Shown here: positions 44,939-54,905 of the stretch, piece after piece | Numbering within the stretch: the first letter of the stretch is position 1 | How the letters are laid out: each line of letters starts with the position of its first letter | From: Larkinella soli | Lineage (GTDB): Bacteria; Bacteroidota; Bacteroidia; Cytophagales; Spirosomataceae | Direction: 5' to 3' | Assembly: GCF_003703975.1 (NCBI RefSeq) | Contig: NZ_QTJY01000024.1 | Location: 19,162-83,161, forward strand | DNA: 64,000 nt | Notes under the pieces: model-generated | The model's input: the letters and a program-made list of their open reading frames with translations, nothing else | What the model was told of the DNA's origin: nothing | The model's database searches: none | Program-made: the position numbers and the translations under genes

Positions 44939-45580
44939 TTATCCTTTGACGAACGGGTTACTTTTCTTTTCCCGCCCGATGGTGGTCGAGTCGAAGTGGC
45001 CGGGGTATACCGTGAAGTCGTCCGGAAGCGTATAAAACTGGGTCCGGATGCTGTTCGCCAGGGTTTCAAAGTCGCAGAGCGGAAAGTCGGTGCGGCCGAT
45101 GCTGCCTTTGAACAGCACGTCACCCCCGATCACGAAGCGGTCGGCGTGGTTGACGAAGGCCACATGGCCCGGAGCGTGGCCCGGCACGAAGCGGATTTCC
45201 AGACTGGCCTTTCCGAAGGCAACGGTCTGTCCCGGAATCAGGAAATGATCGACCCCGGCTTCCTCATAGGCCGGCACCCCGAAGGCCGGCGCCATCACCT
45301 GCGACCATTTCAGCACCTGAAGCTCGTTCTCATGGAGATAAATGTCGATTCCAAACTGCCGCTTCACCCAGGCATTGCCCAGCACGTGGTCGATGTGGGC
45401 GTGGGTGTTGAGCAGTTTGACGGGGGTCAGCCCGTGCCGTTTGATAAAGCCGCTGAGATCTTCCTGCTCCTGCCGGGTGTAACAGCCCGGGTCGATGATG
45501 ACCGCTTCGCGGGTGTCGTCATACAGCACATAGGTGTTTTCGGCGAGGGGAGAGAAAACGAACGTTTGAACCTGAACCAT
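44939..45580 (-). CDS. MBL-fold metallo-hydrolase (glyoxalase II-like)
   Basis: A 213-residue metallo-beta-lactamase-fold hydrolase with the metal motif THAHIDHVLG, then the second ligands in PGHAPGHVAF and the Asp in IGGDVLF, and a final PGHFDSTTIGREKKSNPF. The motif set matches small glyoxalase-II-like hydrolases acting on thioesters such as S-lactoylglutathione or related compounds. The first 4 nt before the ATG follow a TACTTTTG element, so the transcript may be nearly leaderless. Confidence 0.85.
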   Translation of the reverse strand: MVQVQTFVFSPLAENTYVLYDDTREAVIIDPGCYTRQEQEDLSGFIKRHGLTPVKLLNTHAHIDHVLGNAWVKRQFGIDIYLHENELQVLKWSQVMAPAFGVPAYEEAGVDHFLIPGQTVAFGKASLEIRFVPGHAPGHVAFVNHADRFVIGGDVLFKGSIGRTDFPLCDFETLANSIRTQFYTLPDDFTVYPGHFDSTTIGREKKSNPFVKG

Positions 45581-45615
45581 GACGCAAAAGTAGCAAAGGG
45601 TTGGGGTGGAGCGGC

Positions 45616-46317
45616 CTAAAATAGCAAAAATACCGTTGGTTTCTTATGCAGGTCGGGCGGGTGGTTTTTCCATTCCCGGACCGTCATCGTCCGGATGAAT
45701 TCCGTGGGGGCCGTCAGGTCGGCGGCAAGGCAGAGCCGGGTGTCGGGCTGGCAGGACTGGAGTACGTCGGCCAGCAGCTGGTTGTTGCGGTAGGGCGTCT
45801 CCATGAAAATCTGGGTTTGCCGGTTTCGCCGGGCGTCCTGCTCCCGCTGCCGGATGGCTTTGGCCCGCTCGTGGCGGTCGATGGGCAGATAACCGTGGAA
45901 GGCGAACGACTGGCCGCTCATGCCGGAGGCCATCAGGGCCAGCAGGATCGACGACGGCCCGACCAGCGGGGCCACCCGCCAGCCCGCCTGATGCGCCAGC
46001 CGCACTGCCTCCGCGCCGGGGTCGGCCACGCCCGGGCAGCCCGCTTCCGACAGCACGCCCGCATCCCGGTTTTCGCGGGAAAGGTCCAGGAGCTGCCGGC
46101 GGGTATCGGCTTCAGGGGTGTCCTTGTGCAGATCGAAAAAGGTCAGTTCGTCGATGACCCGCCCGGTTTTCAGGCTGCTGATGAACCGGCGGGTCGTCCG
46201 GACGTTCTCGACGAAGTAGACGTCGGTCCGGCTGATGACTTCCCGCACCTGCGGAGACAGCACCGTGTCGGTGGTCTGGTCGGCCAGAACCGTCGGAATG
46301 AGGTAGAGAGTCGGCAT
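45616..46317 (-). CDS. RsmI-like tetrapyrrole-methylase-fold methyltransferase
   Basis: A 233-residue protein of the SAM-dependent tetrapyrrole methylase family. It resembles RsmI (16S rRNA 2'-O-ribose methyltransferase) with LYLIPTVLADQT at the start (RsmI has LYVVATPIGN), SEAGCPGVADPGAE, and GPSSILLALMASG. It is shorter than RsmI (about 280) and belongs to a Bacteroidota paralogous branch. It starts a minus-strand gene run with a good promoter directly upstream, divergent from the metE leader. Confidence 0.83.
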   Translation of the reverse strand: MPTLYLIPTVLADQTTDTVLSPQVREVISRTDVYFVENVRTTRRFISSLKTGRVIDELTFFDLHKDTPEADTRRQLLDLSRENRDAGVLSEAGCPGVADPGAEAVRLAHQAGWRVAPLVGPSSILLALMASGMSGQSFAFHGYLPIDRHERAKAIRQREQDARRNRQTQIFMETPYRNNQLLADVLQSCQPDTRLCLAADLTAPTEFIRTMTVREWKNHPPDLHKKPTVFLLF

Positions 46318-46336
46318 GGTGTCGCTTTCGGAAATG

Positions 46337-46366
46337 CAAACATACTATAGTTTTTTGCCCGGCAAA
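46337..46366 (-). promoter_or_regulatory. Bacteroidota-type promoter of the RsmI-like gene
   Basis: On the minus strand, TTTG (46366-46363) and TATGTTTG (46344-46337) are separated by 18 nt, matching TTTG-N19-TAnnTTTG closely. The -7 element lies 20 nt before the start codon. Confidence 0.7.
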
Positions 46367-46394
46367 CGCCTTACTTTGCGTCGACGTTCTTTGT

Positions 46395-46580
46395 TTCCGT
46401 CAAACAGGCTACGGTTTTCCCGAGAGTGTCGGGAAATGAAAAAGGAATCGTGTGAAAATCACGAGCAGACGTTGCTACTGTCAGTGACCATAGAAAAGGG
46501 TTTGCCCTCGATGTCCATTGTTCCGGTAACGGGATGAGAAGGACGGCAGATACCGTCACAAGCCAGGAGACTTGCCTTAG
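46395..46580 (+). promoter_or_regulatory. Cobalamin riboswitch controlling metE
   Basis: The leader carries the conserved cobalamin aptamer landmarks in order: a helix CCCGAGAGTGTCGGG near 46420, GGAATCGTGTGAAAATCACGAGC near 46444, ACTGT with a following ACC near 46478, GATGAGAAGGACGGCA near 46534, and the B12 box AGCCAGGAGACTTGCC at 46561-46576. Vitamin B12 should turn off the B12-independent methionine synthase metE, whose start is about 180 nt downstream. I could not define the expression platform or a terminator in that spacer. Confidence 0.92.
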
Positions 46581-46756
46581 CCCCGCTGACTGCGCCTACA
46601 CGCTATTGGGCCGCATCACGATTGACTCTTCCCTTTCTTCTCCCGGCTCTTCCCGCAGGTCCGGCAGGGCGTGTCATTTTCGTTGTGCTGTTCATGGTGT
46701 GTGCGTATTGGAGTTCCGCAAAGAGCCCTGTACATCATTTATTAACAACACAAAAA

Positions 46757-49087
46757 ATGATCGCACACAACCTCGGCTATCCACGAATCGGTAGCCACCG
46801 CGAACTCAAAAAAGCCTGCGAACAGTACTGGGCAGGAAAAATTACCCCCGAACAGCTGGTCGAGACCGGCCGGACCATCCGGCGCGAAAACTGGCTGCTT
46901 CAGCAGCAGGCCGGCATCGACCTCGTCCCGTGCAACGATTTCTCGTTCTACGACCAGGTACTGGACCTCACGCTGGCCGTCGGCGCCGTCCCGGAGCGGT
47001 TTCAGCCCCTGCTCGAAAAGCCCGGTTTTGCTGCGCAGGACCTCTATTTCGCCATGGCGCGGGGCTACCAGAAAGACGGTCTGGACCTCATCGCGATGGA
47101 GATGACCAAGTGGTTCGACACCAACTACCACTACATCGTGCCGGAATTTAGCCGGGAACAGACATTCCGGCGGTTTTCCGAAAAAATTCTGGACGAATTC
47201 CGGGAAGCGCGCAACGTGCTGGGTTCCGTCCCCAAACCGGTGCTGATCGGACCGGTCACTTACCTGCTGCTCGGCAAGGAAAAGGAACCGGGCTTCCACC
47301 GCCTGGACCTGCTGGACCGGCTGCTGCCGGTGTATGAAGAAATTCTGGCCGGTCTGGAAGCGGAAGGGGCGGAATGGATCCAGCTGGACGAGCCCGGTCT
47401 GGTCATAGACCTCGACGACCGGCAGCGGGAAGCCTTCGCGGCCGCCTACCGCCGGCTGCGCAACCGGTTCCCGGCCCTCAAACTGATGGTGGCTTCCTAC
47501 TTCGAGTGTTTCGGGGAGAATCTGCCAACGGCCGTCGGACTGCCCGTCGACGCTCTTCATCTCGACCTCGTTCGCTGTCCCAGCCAGCTCGACGACCTGC
47601 TCCGCACCGGGCTGGTTTCCGGCACGGTGCGGCTTTCCCTTGGGCTGGTCGACGGACGCAACGTCTGGCTCAACGATCTGGACCGTTCCCTGTCTTTCCT
47701 CCGGAAAGCCGTCGATGCGCTGGGTGAAGACCGCGTCATGGTCGCTCCGTCGTGTTCCCTGCTGCACGTCCCCTGTGATCTGGAGCTGGAAACCGGCACC
47801 GGCAGCCTGACCCCCGAACTGAAGCAGTGGATGGCCTTTGCCCGGCAAAAACTGACGGAAGTGGTACGGCTGGCGCGTCTGGCCGAAGACCCCGGAAACG
47901 AAACGGCTCGGGTCTGGCTGCTGCAAAATCAGGCTGCGCTGGAGGCCCGCCGACAGTCGGCCGCCATTCACCGGCCGGAAGTGCAGGCCCGCGTAAAGGC
48001 CCTTCGGGAAACGGACGGCCGACGGAGTGCGCCCTTCGCCCAACGGCAGATTCTCCAGCAGCAGGTGCTGAACCTGCCGGTATGGCCGACCACGACCATC
48101 GGTTCCTTCCCGCAGACCGGGGAGGTGCGGCTCAACCGCGCCAGATACCGGAAAGGGGAGAAGACGGTGACTGAATACGAAGCCTTTATCCGCAAAGAAA
48201 CCGAAAGCGCCATCCGTCGGCAGGAGGAAATCGGCCTCGACGTGCTGGTTCACGGCGAATTCGAGCGGAACGATATGGTGGAATACTTCGGAGAACTGCT
48301 CGACGGCTTTGCCTTCAGCGAATACGGCTGGGTGCAGAGCTACGGGTCGCGCTGCGTGAAACCGCCCCTGATCTTCGGCGATGTGGCCCGGCCGGAACCC
48401 ATGACCGTTCGCTGGGCCGAATTTGCCCAGTCGCTGACCGAAAAGCCGGTGAAAGGGATGCTGACCGGCCCGGTGACCATTTTGCAGTGGTCGTTCGTGC
48501 GGGATGACCAGCCCCGGCGGGATACCTGTCTCCAGATCGCGCTCGCCATCCGCGACGAGGTTCTCGACCTCGAAAAAGCCGGAATCCGTATCATTCAGAT
48601 CGATGAGCCGGCCCTGCGGGAGGGGCTGCCGCTACGCCGGGAAAATTGGGAAACCTACCTGAACTGGGCGGTGGGCGCGTTCCGGGTGGCGGCCTCCGGC
48701 GTGCGCGACGAAACTCAGATTCACACCCATATGTGTTACTCCGAATTCAACGACATCATCCGGCCGATTGCCGACATGGATGCGGACGTGATCACCATCG
48801 AAACCTCCCGCTCCCAGATGGAACTGCTGGATGTTTTCGCCGAATTCAGGTATCCAAACGAGATTGGGCCGGGCGTCTATGATATTCATAGTCAACGGAT
48901 CCCGTCTACTGAGGAAATCACCGCGCTGCTGCACCGGGCGGCTTCGGTGCTGCCGGTCCGCAACCTCTGGGTCAATCCGGACTGCGGCCTGAAAACCCGG
49001 CGGTGGCCCGAGACTGAGGAAGCGCTGCGGAACATGGTCCGGGCGGCCCGCATCGCCCGCGAGCAGTTCGTCGAAAAGGTAGAATAA
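46757..49087 (+). CDS. metE: Cobalamin-independent methionine synthase
   Basis: A 776-residue enzyme transferring a methyl group from 5-methyltetrahydrofolate polyglutamate to homocysteine. N-terminal and C-terminal barrel halves are both present. The catalytic half has zinc ligands in IHTHMCYSEF (His and Cys), the Glu in ITIETSRS, and the Cys in VNPDCGLKTR. The substrate-binding TTIGSFPQT and LHGEFERNDMVEYFGE also stand out. The frame continues upstream to 46622 into the riboswitch leader, but ATG 46757 (MIAHNLGYPRIG) is the family start. Confidence 0.96.
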   Translation: MIAHNLGYPRIGSHRELKKACEQYWAGKITPEQLVETGRTIRRENWLLQQQAGIDLVPCNDFSFYDQVLDLTLAVGAVPERFQPLLEKPGFAAQDLYFAMARGYQKDGLDLIAMEMTKWFDTNYHYIVPEFSREQTFRRFSEKILDEFREARNVLGSVPKPVLIGPVTYLLLGKEKEPGFHRLDLLDRLLPVYEEILAGLEAEGAEWIQLDEPGLVIDLDDRQREAFAAAYRRLRNRFPALKLMVASYFECFGENLPTAVGLPVDALHLDLVRCPSQLDDLLRTGLVSGTVRLSLGLVDGRNVWLNDLDRSLSFLRKAVDALGEDRVMVAPSCSLLHVPCDLELETGTGSLTPELKQWMAFARQKLTEVVRLARLAEDPGNETARVWLLQNQAALEARRQSAAIHRPEVQARVKALRETDGRRSAPFAQRQILQQQVLNLPVWPTTTIGSFPQTGEVRLNRARYRKGEKTVTEYEAFIRKETESAIRRQEEIGLDVLVHGEFERNDMVEYFGELLDGFAFSEYGWVQSYGSRCVKPPLIFGDVARPEPMTVRWAEFAQSLTEKPVKGMLTGPVTILQWSFVRDDQPRRDTCLQIALAIRDEVLDLEKAGIRIIQIDEPALREGLPLRRENWETYLNWAVGAFRVAASGVRDETQIHTHMCYSEFNDIIRPIADMDADVITIETSRSQMELLDVFAEFRYPNEIGPGVYDIHSQRIPSTEEITALLHRAASVLPVRNLWVNPDCGLKTRRWPETEEALRNMVRAARIAREQFVEKVE

Positions 49088-49124
49088 ATCCGGTGGCCGG
49101 TCCTGGCTTTTGTCGGGACCGGCT

Positions 49125-49919
49125 TTATCGAGAATCTCCGGCCCCGGCCGGAACCCCCAGAAAGCGAAAAAGGACTTCGACGAATTCTTTCGGTTTTTCG
49201 GCCTGCACCCAGTGACCGGCCCCCTCGACGGTTTCCAGCGTGCAGTCCAGGAAGATGCGCCGGATCAGGTCGATATCCTGTTCGCGGATATACCCCGAAT
49301 CGGCACCCCGGATCACTAAGGTCGGTTCGGAGATGGTCCGGATGTGTCGGAGTTCTTCCCCGATGCCGTGAATTTCCCGTTCGATGGCCCGCAGATTGAG
49401 CCGCCAGTTGAAGGAACCGTTTTCGTCGCGGTACAGATTCTTGAGCAGAAACTGCCGAACGGCGGGGTCGGGTTCGTACTGGCTCATGATCCGGTCGGCG
49501 TCGTTGCGGCTGGTCAGGGAGGCCAGGTCGATGGCCTTGAAGCCGCGAAGGATGTCCGTGTGATGCACCGGGTAAAACTGGGGGCCGATGTCGACCACGA
49601 CCAGTTTGCTGAACTGCCCGGGATAGTCCATCGCGAACTGCATCACCGCCTTGCCTCCCATCGAGTGACCGAGCAGGATCGGCTTTTCGAGCTGGTGGTC
49701 CGTGATGAATTCGTGCAGGTCGGCGGCCAGCACCTCGTAGTCGTGCTCGTCGCTGTGGGGAGAGCGGCCGTGGTTACGCTGGTCCAGCAGAAACAGCCGG
49801 AAGCCGCCCTCCGCGATGGTTTTTGAAATGGTCAGCCAATTGTCGGAAGAACCGAAAACGCCGTGCAGAATGATCAGGGGCATGCCGGTTTCTCCGACCT
49901 GTCGGTAAAAAAGCTTCAT
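49125..49919 (-). CDS. Alpha/beta hydrolase (YbfF-like esterase)
   Basis: A 264-residue alpha/beta hydrolase. The oxyanion-hole region LIILHGVFGSSDNW lies near residue 18, nucleophile Ser in GHSMGGKAVMQFA near 92, and the catalytic His in EGAGHWVQAEKP at the end. It resembles YbfF-type thio/acyl esterases of about 260 residues. The frame opens a few codons earlier at 49937, but ATG 49919 fits the family start. An inverted repeat lies upstream, between this gene and the same-strand selD. Confidence 0.87.
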   Translation of the reverse strand: MKLFYRQVGETGMPLIILHGVFGSSDNWLTISKTIAEGGFRLFLLDQRNHGRSPHSDEHDYEVLAADLHEFITDHQLEKPILLGHSMGGKAVMQFAMDYPGQFSKLVVVDIGPQFYPVHHTDILRGFKAIDLASLTSRNDADRIMSQYEPDPAVRQFLLKNLYRDENGSFNWRLNLRAIEREIHGIGEELRHIRTISEPTLVIRGADSGYIREQDIDLIRRIFLDCTLETVEGAGHWVQAEKPKEFVEVLFRFLGVPAGAGDSR

Positions 49920-49930
49920 ACGGTAGTCAG

Positions 49931-49976
49931 GGCGCAAAGACGCCGGTAGGCAGCCTAAACTTAGCGTCTTTGCGCC
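49931..49976. repeat. Inverted repeat GGCGCAAAGACGC between selD and the hydrolase gene
   Basis: GGCGCAAAGACGC (49931-49943) is perfectly complementary to 49964-49976 around a 20-nt loop. The arm resembles the CTTTGCGTCTTTGCG palindromic repeats widespread in Bacteroidota intergenic regions. It may also end the selD transcript, though there is no T-run. Confidence 0.6.
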
Positions 49977-49986
49977 GAAATACGGA

Positions 49987-51039
49987 TCAGATCACATAAA
50001 TAACTTTCTCCCGCTTCTCCACCAGATGGCCGAATGACTTCAGGCTCAGGTTGTTTTCAAGAGCTACCTGTTCAAATTCACGGGCGCTTCCGGGATCGAT
50101 GGCAATCAGCAGCCCACCGCTGGTCTGAGGGTCGGCCAGAATAAACCGCCGTTCGTCGGGCAGATCGGCAACCTTGTCGCCGTAGCTGTCCCAGTTGCGG
50201 TGCGTGCCGCCGGGGATGCTTTTCTGGGCCAGGTATTCATCCAGCACCGCCAGCTTCGGCACCTTGTCGAAGTCGATTTCGGCGCTCAGACCGCTGCCTT
50301 CCGCCATTTCGATGAGGTGGCCGAGCAGACCGAAGCCGGTCACGTCGGTCAGCGCCCGCACGTAGGGAAGTTTTCCCAGAAAGGAGCCGAATTTATTCAG
50401 CTGGACCATCTGATCCGGGGCGAGGTCGGCGTGTTCGGGTTTCAGCAGCCCTTTCTTCTGCGCCGTGGTCAGGATGCCGACGCCCAGCGGCTTGGTCAGG
50501 TAGAGGCAGCAGCCTTCGACGGCGGTATTGTTCTGTTTCAGGTGGTTCAGCCGCACCTTGCCCGTGACGGCCAGCCCGAAGATCGGTTCGGGGCTGTCGA
50601 TGCTGTGGCCGCCGGCCAGCGGAATGCCGGCTTCGGCGCAGACCGCCCGGCTGCCTTCCAGCACCTGTCCGGCCACTTCGGGGGGCAGTTTGTCGAGAGG
50701 CCAGCCCAGGATGGCGATGGCCAGAAGGGGTTCACCGCCCATGGCGTACACGTCGCTGATGGCGTTGGCCGAGGCAATCCGCCCGAAATCATAGGCGTCG
50801 TCGACGATGGGCATGAAAAAGTCCGTGGTGCTGATGATGGCTTCCCCGTGGCCGGTCTCCAGAACGGCCGCGTCGTCGCGGCTGTCGTTCCCGACCAGCA
50901 GACTGGGAAAACCGGCGGAACTAAGGGCGCCGGAGTTGGAATGAAGAATCCGGTCCAGCACCTTCGGCGCAATTTTACAGCCGCAGCCGGCACCGTGGCT
51001 GTATTGGGTCAGTTTGTATATTTCCGTTTGTTGAATCAT
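49987..51039 (-). CDS. selD: Selenide, water dikinase
   Basis: The 350-residue protein makes selenophosphate from selenide and ATP. The N-terminal catalytic region [10 protein letters not shown] has Cys19 where some organisms have selenocysteine, and Cys21. [10 protein letters not shown], the Asp cluster in [19 protein letters not shown] and the C-terminal [11 protein letters not shown] are typical. No selA, selB or SelU/MnmH gene is in the window, so its user (probably tRNA 2-selenouridine) is not visible. It is monocistronic. Confidence 0.95.
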   Translation of the reverse strand: MIQQTEIYKLTQYSHGAGCGCKIAPKVLDRILHSNSGALSSAGFPSLLVGNDSRDDAAVLETGHGEAIISTTDFFMPIVDDAYDFGRIASANAISDVYAMGGEPLLAIAILGWPLDKLPPEVAGQVLEGSRAVCAEAGIPLAGGHSIDSPEPIFGLAVTGKVRLNHLKQNNTAVEGCCLYLTKPLGVGILTTAQKKGLLKPEHADLAPDQMVQLNKFGSFLGKLPYVRALTDVTGFGLLGHLIEMAEGSGLSAEIDFDKVPKLAVLDEYLAQKSIPGGTHRNWDSYGDKVADLPDERRFILADPQTSGGLLIAIDPGSAREFEQVALENNLSLKSFGHLVEKREKVIYVI

Positions 51040-51330
51040 AGCTTACAGAGTCGGGATTACCGTTCGGCCCAGGAGGAGCCGTAACGGAAAGATAAAAAGA
51101 AAGGATCGTAATAACCTAAGCCTTTCCAGGTTTCTTATAAACCGGCAGGGCCGTAACTGATTGAAAAATAGAATATTAAATTGTAAATGTGCAAAACCGT
51201 GCCGCAGACGGATAGGGAGTTAACAAAAAATTAATACCGGCAAATTGAACGATAAAAACACTTTTCAGGAGTTTTTCGGGAAACCTTGCCCCCAATTTTG
51301 TTATTATGGTACTTTACTAAGAATGCGGTC

Positions 51331-51361
51331 TTGAGACGCAAAAAATTTTGTCGTTTCTTTG
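51331..51361 (+). promoter_or_regulatory. Bacteroidota-type promoter of the TonB-dependent receptor gene
   Basis: TTG (51331-51333) and TTTCTTTG (51354-51361) are separated by 20 nt; the -7 box matches TAnnTTTG in seven of eight positions. The leader to ATG 51423 would be about 55 nt. The rest of the 383-bp gap (51040-51422) is AT-rich and shows nothing else. Confidence 0.5.
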
Positions 51362-51422
51362 TAGTAAACTTCTCAATGAACACATGTCTTTACAACCAAT
51401 TTCAACCAAACCAATCATTTTT

Positions 51423-54400
51423 ATGAGAAAAAGATTACTGTATGTACAGGTAATCACTTTATTATGCGGGTTTGCCATCGCCCTCTGGAGCGGTGGCAGC
51501 GCGCAGGCGCAGGTGACCACCTCGTCGATTACCGGTCTGATCCGTGACCAGAAAGGAGAAGGGCTGCCGGGAGCTACTGTGGTTGCCGTGCATACCCCTT
51601 CCGGAACACGTTACGGTACCATCACGAATACCGAAGGCCGGTATACCCTTCCCGCCGTTCGCGTCGGGGGGCCTTACCAGATCACCGTTACCTTCGTCGG
51701 GTTCAGGGAGCAGGTAAAAGACGGCTTTACGGCCAACCTCGGAACGGCCGTCAACGCGGATTTTACCCTGGCCGACGAGAGTACGCAGCTTTCCGAAGTG
51801 GTAGTTTCCGGGAGCCGGAGTGATATTTTCAGTTCGGATCGTACCGGGGCGGCCGCTTCTTTCGGTCGCGAAACCATCAACAACATTCCGACCATCGGAC
51901 GGACGCTGACGGACGTTTCAAAATACAACCCGTACGGCAACGGGCAATCGTTTGCCGGACAGGACCCGCGCTTCAACAACTTTACCATCGACGGTTCGGT
52001 ATTCAACAATGGTTTCGGTCTGGGCAGCTCGGCGCTGGCCGGCGGCCGGACCGGTACGACGGCCGTTTCGCTGGACGCCATCGATCAGCTTCAGGTCAAC
52101 GTGGCGCCCTTCGATATCCGCCAGTCCGGGTTTACGGGAGCAGGCATCAACGCCGTTACGCGTTCCGGTACCAACGAATTTTCGGGTTCGGTCTACCACC
52201 TGTTCCGGAACAACAGTCTGGTCGGCAAAACCGCCGATGGGGTGGCGATTACGCCCAAGCCCAACATCAACGAAAAGACCTACGGTTTCCGGCTCGGCGG
52301 TCCGATCATTAAAAACAAGCTGTTCTTTTTCGTGAACGGCGAGCTGTTCAAAAGCAGTACGCCGGCCCTGATCTGGAGCCTCGACCGGGGCCAGACCGGA
52401 GGATCGAACGTGTCACGCGTGACGCTGGCCGATATGCAGGACCTCGATCAGTTCATGCGGACGAATTTCAACCGGAGCCTCGGCGCCCTGGACGGGTTCA
52501 ACAATGAAGTGAACAGTATCAAGGGCCTCATCCGTCTGGATTACAACATCAGCGACCAGCACAAACTGTCTGTCCGGTATTCGCACCACAACTCCGATTC
52601 GGACCAGATCATCAGCAACAGTAACAGCAGCAATACGGCCGGCAACGGGAACCGGAGCAACAGCCAGCTGGCACTTTCGCCCGAGAACTCCGGCTACATC
52701 ATTGCCGACAACACCCGGTCGCTGGCGGCCGAACTTACCTCCAACTTCGGCGGGAGGTTCGCCAACAACCTGATCGTGACCTACAACAAACAGCTCGAAG
52801 ACCGTACTTATAAGGCCGATCTTTTCCCGACGATCGACATTCTGAGCGGGGGGAGTACGTATACGTCCATCGGTTTCGACCCGTTTACGCCCAACAACAA
52901 GCTGAATTATTCGACGACCAACTTCACGAACAATTTCAACTACTTCGCGGGCCGGCATACGTTCACGGCCGGTCTGGTCTACGAATTCTATACGTCGAAT
53001 AACGTGTTCTTCCCGTCGTCGAACGGGGTGTACGTCTACAACTCGATTGCGGACTTCAAACAGGCGGCTCTGGCCTCGCTCAACAACCCGACCGCCACGA
53101 CCTCTCCCGTGACGGTGAACCGGTATAACCTGCGGTATTCGCTGATTCCGGGCGGTGGCGAGCCTCTCCAGACTCTTAAACGCAGCTTGTACAGCGCCTA
53201 CGTGCAGGACGAATTCCAGGCCAACCCGAACTTCAAGGTGACGCTTGGTCTGCGCGGTGACCTGTTCAATTACAACAACAACACGGCGGAGGACTTCAAC
53301 AACCCGATCGTGGCCGGGCTGACCTTCAAGGATGAAAACGGCCGGGATTACAAGGTCACGACCGGGACCTTCCCGAAACCGCGGCTGCTGCTTTCTCCGC
53401 GTCTGGGTTTCAACTGGGACGTGAAAGGCGACAAGACTACCCAGGTGCGCGGGGGTTCCGGTATTTTCGTATCCCGGATCCCGGAGGTACTGGTTTCAAA
53501 CCAGTTGGGTAACAACGGGGTAAACACCGCCGTGATCAACGTGACCAATACGACGGCCTACCCGTTCGTGACCGACCCCAGCAAACTGCCCGCGGCCGTT
53601 CGTCCGCCGGACCCGTCGACGGTCGACCTGAGCAAACTGGCCCCGTACGTCATCAACGCTTCGGACCAGAACCTGAAATACCCGCAGATCTGGAAAACCA
53701 ACATTGCCGTCGATCAGCGGCTTCCGTTCGGTCTGATCGGGACGCTGGAATTCGTCTATAACAAGAACATCCAGGCGCTGCGTTACATCGATGCCAACCT
53801 GAGAGGTCCGCAGGAAAACCGCCGGCTTACCGGTCCTGATAACCGGCCGCTGTTCCCCGCATTCGGCGTTGCCAGCACCGGCTCCGGCGCGGCCAACACG
53901 GTCAACGTCGCCCGGTATTACAACCCGCAGATCGCCAACGCCTTCGTGCTGCGGAATACGACGAAGGGAAGTTCGTACATCATCACGGCGAAAGTGGAAA
54001 AACCGACCGTTCGGGGCTTCGGCGGCTCGCTGGCCTATACCTACGGGGAAGCCCGTGACCTGGCCTTCGTCGGCAGTACCGTTCAGGCCAACGTCCCGAC
54101 CGTTCTGGGTCAGAACTACCTGCAAACGGCCTATTCCGATCAGGACCTGCGGCACCGCATCGTCGGTTTCGTGAGCTACCGGCTCAATTACGGCGGGAAA
54201 TTCGGTGGAGCGACGGCCTTCACGCTCGGCCTGCTTTCGAGCAGCGGTTCCAAGATTTCCTACATTTTCAACCAGGACGTCAACTTCGACGGCCAGACGA
54301 CCAACGACCTGATCTACGTTCCGCGCAATGCGTCTGAACTGACGTTTGCTCCGCTGACGGTCGGTTCCGGCGCCAATGCCGTGGTCTACACGCCGGAGCA

Positions 54401-54836
54401 GCAGGCGGCCGCCTTCGATGCCTACATCAACGGCAATGAGTACCTGAAGACCCGTCGCGGTCAGTATGCCGAGCGGAACGGTGGTGCCTACCCCTGGCTG
54501 ACCCGTCTGGATCTGTCGGTGACGCAGGAATTTTACGTGGCGGTCGGTGCCAAAGGCAAGCGGAACACGATCCAGCTTCGCGCCGATGTACTGAACTTCA
54601 CCAACCTGCTGAAAGACACCTGGGGACTGGGCAACGCCCTGACGGCTTCTTCCAACAGCTCGACGTCTAACCCGCTGACGCTGGTGAGCGTGAGCCCGGC
54701 CGGGGTGCCTTCTTACCGGCTCGCTACCCAGGTGGTGGATGGCAAGACGGTTTTGCTGAGAGATTCTTTTACCCCGAACCGAAGCCTGCCCGCCGTCTGG
54801 CAGGCCCAGATCGGGATTCGGTACATCTTCAACTAA
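51423..54836 (+). CDS. TonB-dependent receptor with carboxypeptidase-like domain (Oar-like)
   Basis: A 1137-residue outer-membrane receptor. Signal peptide (about residues 1-30, ending SAQA), carboxypeptidase-regulatory-like domain (about 35-115, [20 protein letters not shown]), plug domain (about 120-235), then a large beta barrel ending in a C-terminal IGIRYIFN. The plug and barrel resemble Oar proteins rather than SusC: SusC signature segments are absent and no SusD follows. The ligand is unknown. The frame opens at 51348; ATG 51423 gives the signal peptide. Confidence 0.9.
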   Translation: MRKRLLYVQVITLLCGFAIALWSGGSAQAQVTTSSITGLIRDQKGEGLPGATVVAVHTPSGTRYGTITNTEGRYTLPAVRVGGPYQITVTFVGFREQVKDGFTANLGTAVNADFTLADESTQLSEVVVSGSRSDIFSSDRTGAAASFGRETINNIPTIGRTLTDVSKYNPYGNGQSFAGQDPRFNNFTIDGSVFNNGFGLGSSALAGGRTGTTAVSLDAIDQLQVNVAPFDIRQSGFTGAGINAVTRSGTNEFSGSVYHLFRNNSLVGKTADGVAITPKPNINEKTYGFRLGGPIIKNKLFFFVNGELFKSSTPALIWSLDRGQTGGSNVSRVTLADMQDLDQFMRTNFNRSLGALDGFNNEVNSIKGLIRLDYNISDQHKLSVRYSHHNSDSDQIISNSNSSNTAGNGNRSNSQLALSPENSGYIIADNTRSLAAELTSNFGGRFANNLIVTYNKQLEDRTYKADLFPTIDILSGGSTYTSIGFDPFTPNNKLNYSTTNFTNNFNYFAGRHTFTAGLVYEFYTSNNVFFPSSNGVYVYNSIADFKQAALASLNNPTATTSPVTVNRYNLRYSLIPGGGEPLQTLKRSLYSAYVQDEFQANPNFKVTLGLRGDLFNYNNNTAEDFNNPIVAGLTFKDENGRDYKVTTGTFPKPRLLLSPRLGFNWDVKGDKTTQVRGGSGIFVSRIPEVLVSNQLGNNGVNTAVINVTNTTAYPFVTDPSKLPAAVRPPDPSTVDLSKLAPYVINASDQNLKYPQIWKTNIAVDQRLPFGLIGTLEFVYNKNIQALRYIDANLRGPQENRRLTGPDNRPLFPAFGVASTGSGAANTVNVARYYNPQIANAFVLRNTTKGSSYIITAKVEKPTVRGFGGSLAYTYGEARDLAFVGSTVQANVPTVLGQNYLQTAYSDQDLRHRIVGFVSYRLNYGGKFGGATAFTLGLLSSSGSKISYIFNQDVNFDGQTTNDLIYVPRNASELTFAPLTVGSGANAVVYTPEQQAAAFDAYINGNEYLKTRRGQYAERNGGAYPWLTRLDLSVTQEFYVAVGAKGKRNTIQLRADVLNFTNLLKDTWGLGNALTASSNSSTSNPLTLVSVSPAGVPSYRLATQVVDGKTVLLRDSFTPNRSLPAVWQAQIGIRYIFN

Positions 54837-54852
54837 TTCAGAGTTCATCCCG

Positions 54853-54890
54853 AATACCCTCGTCGGACTCGTCCGGCGGGGGTATTTCGT
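54853..54890 (+). terminator. Terminator after the TonB-dependent receptor gene
   Basis: AATACCC (54853-54859) and GGGTATT (54880-54886) close a longer imperfect stem that includes CGTCGGAC/GTCCGGCG, followed by TCGTTTT. Confidence 0.75.
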
Positions 54891-54905
54891 TTTCAGTCCG
54901 ATCCG

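Noticed and set aside
44926..45123. N-terminal extension of pssA over the MBL gene
   Set aside because: It overlaps the conserved C-terminus of the hydrolase gene; ATG 44925 gives the family length.
46622..46756. N-terminal extension of metE with a signal-like stretch
   Set aside because: MetE is cytosolic and the family start aligns at ATG 46757; the extension is leader sequence.
46534..46794. Open frame across the B12 box and metE leader
   Set aside because: It overlaps a well-defined riboswitch and has no family support.
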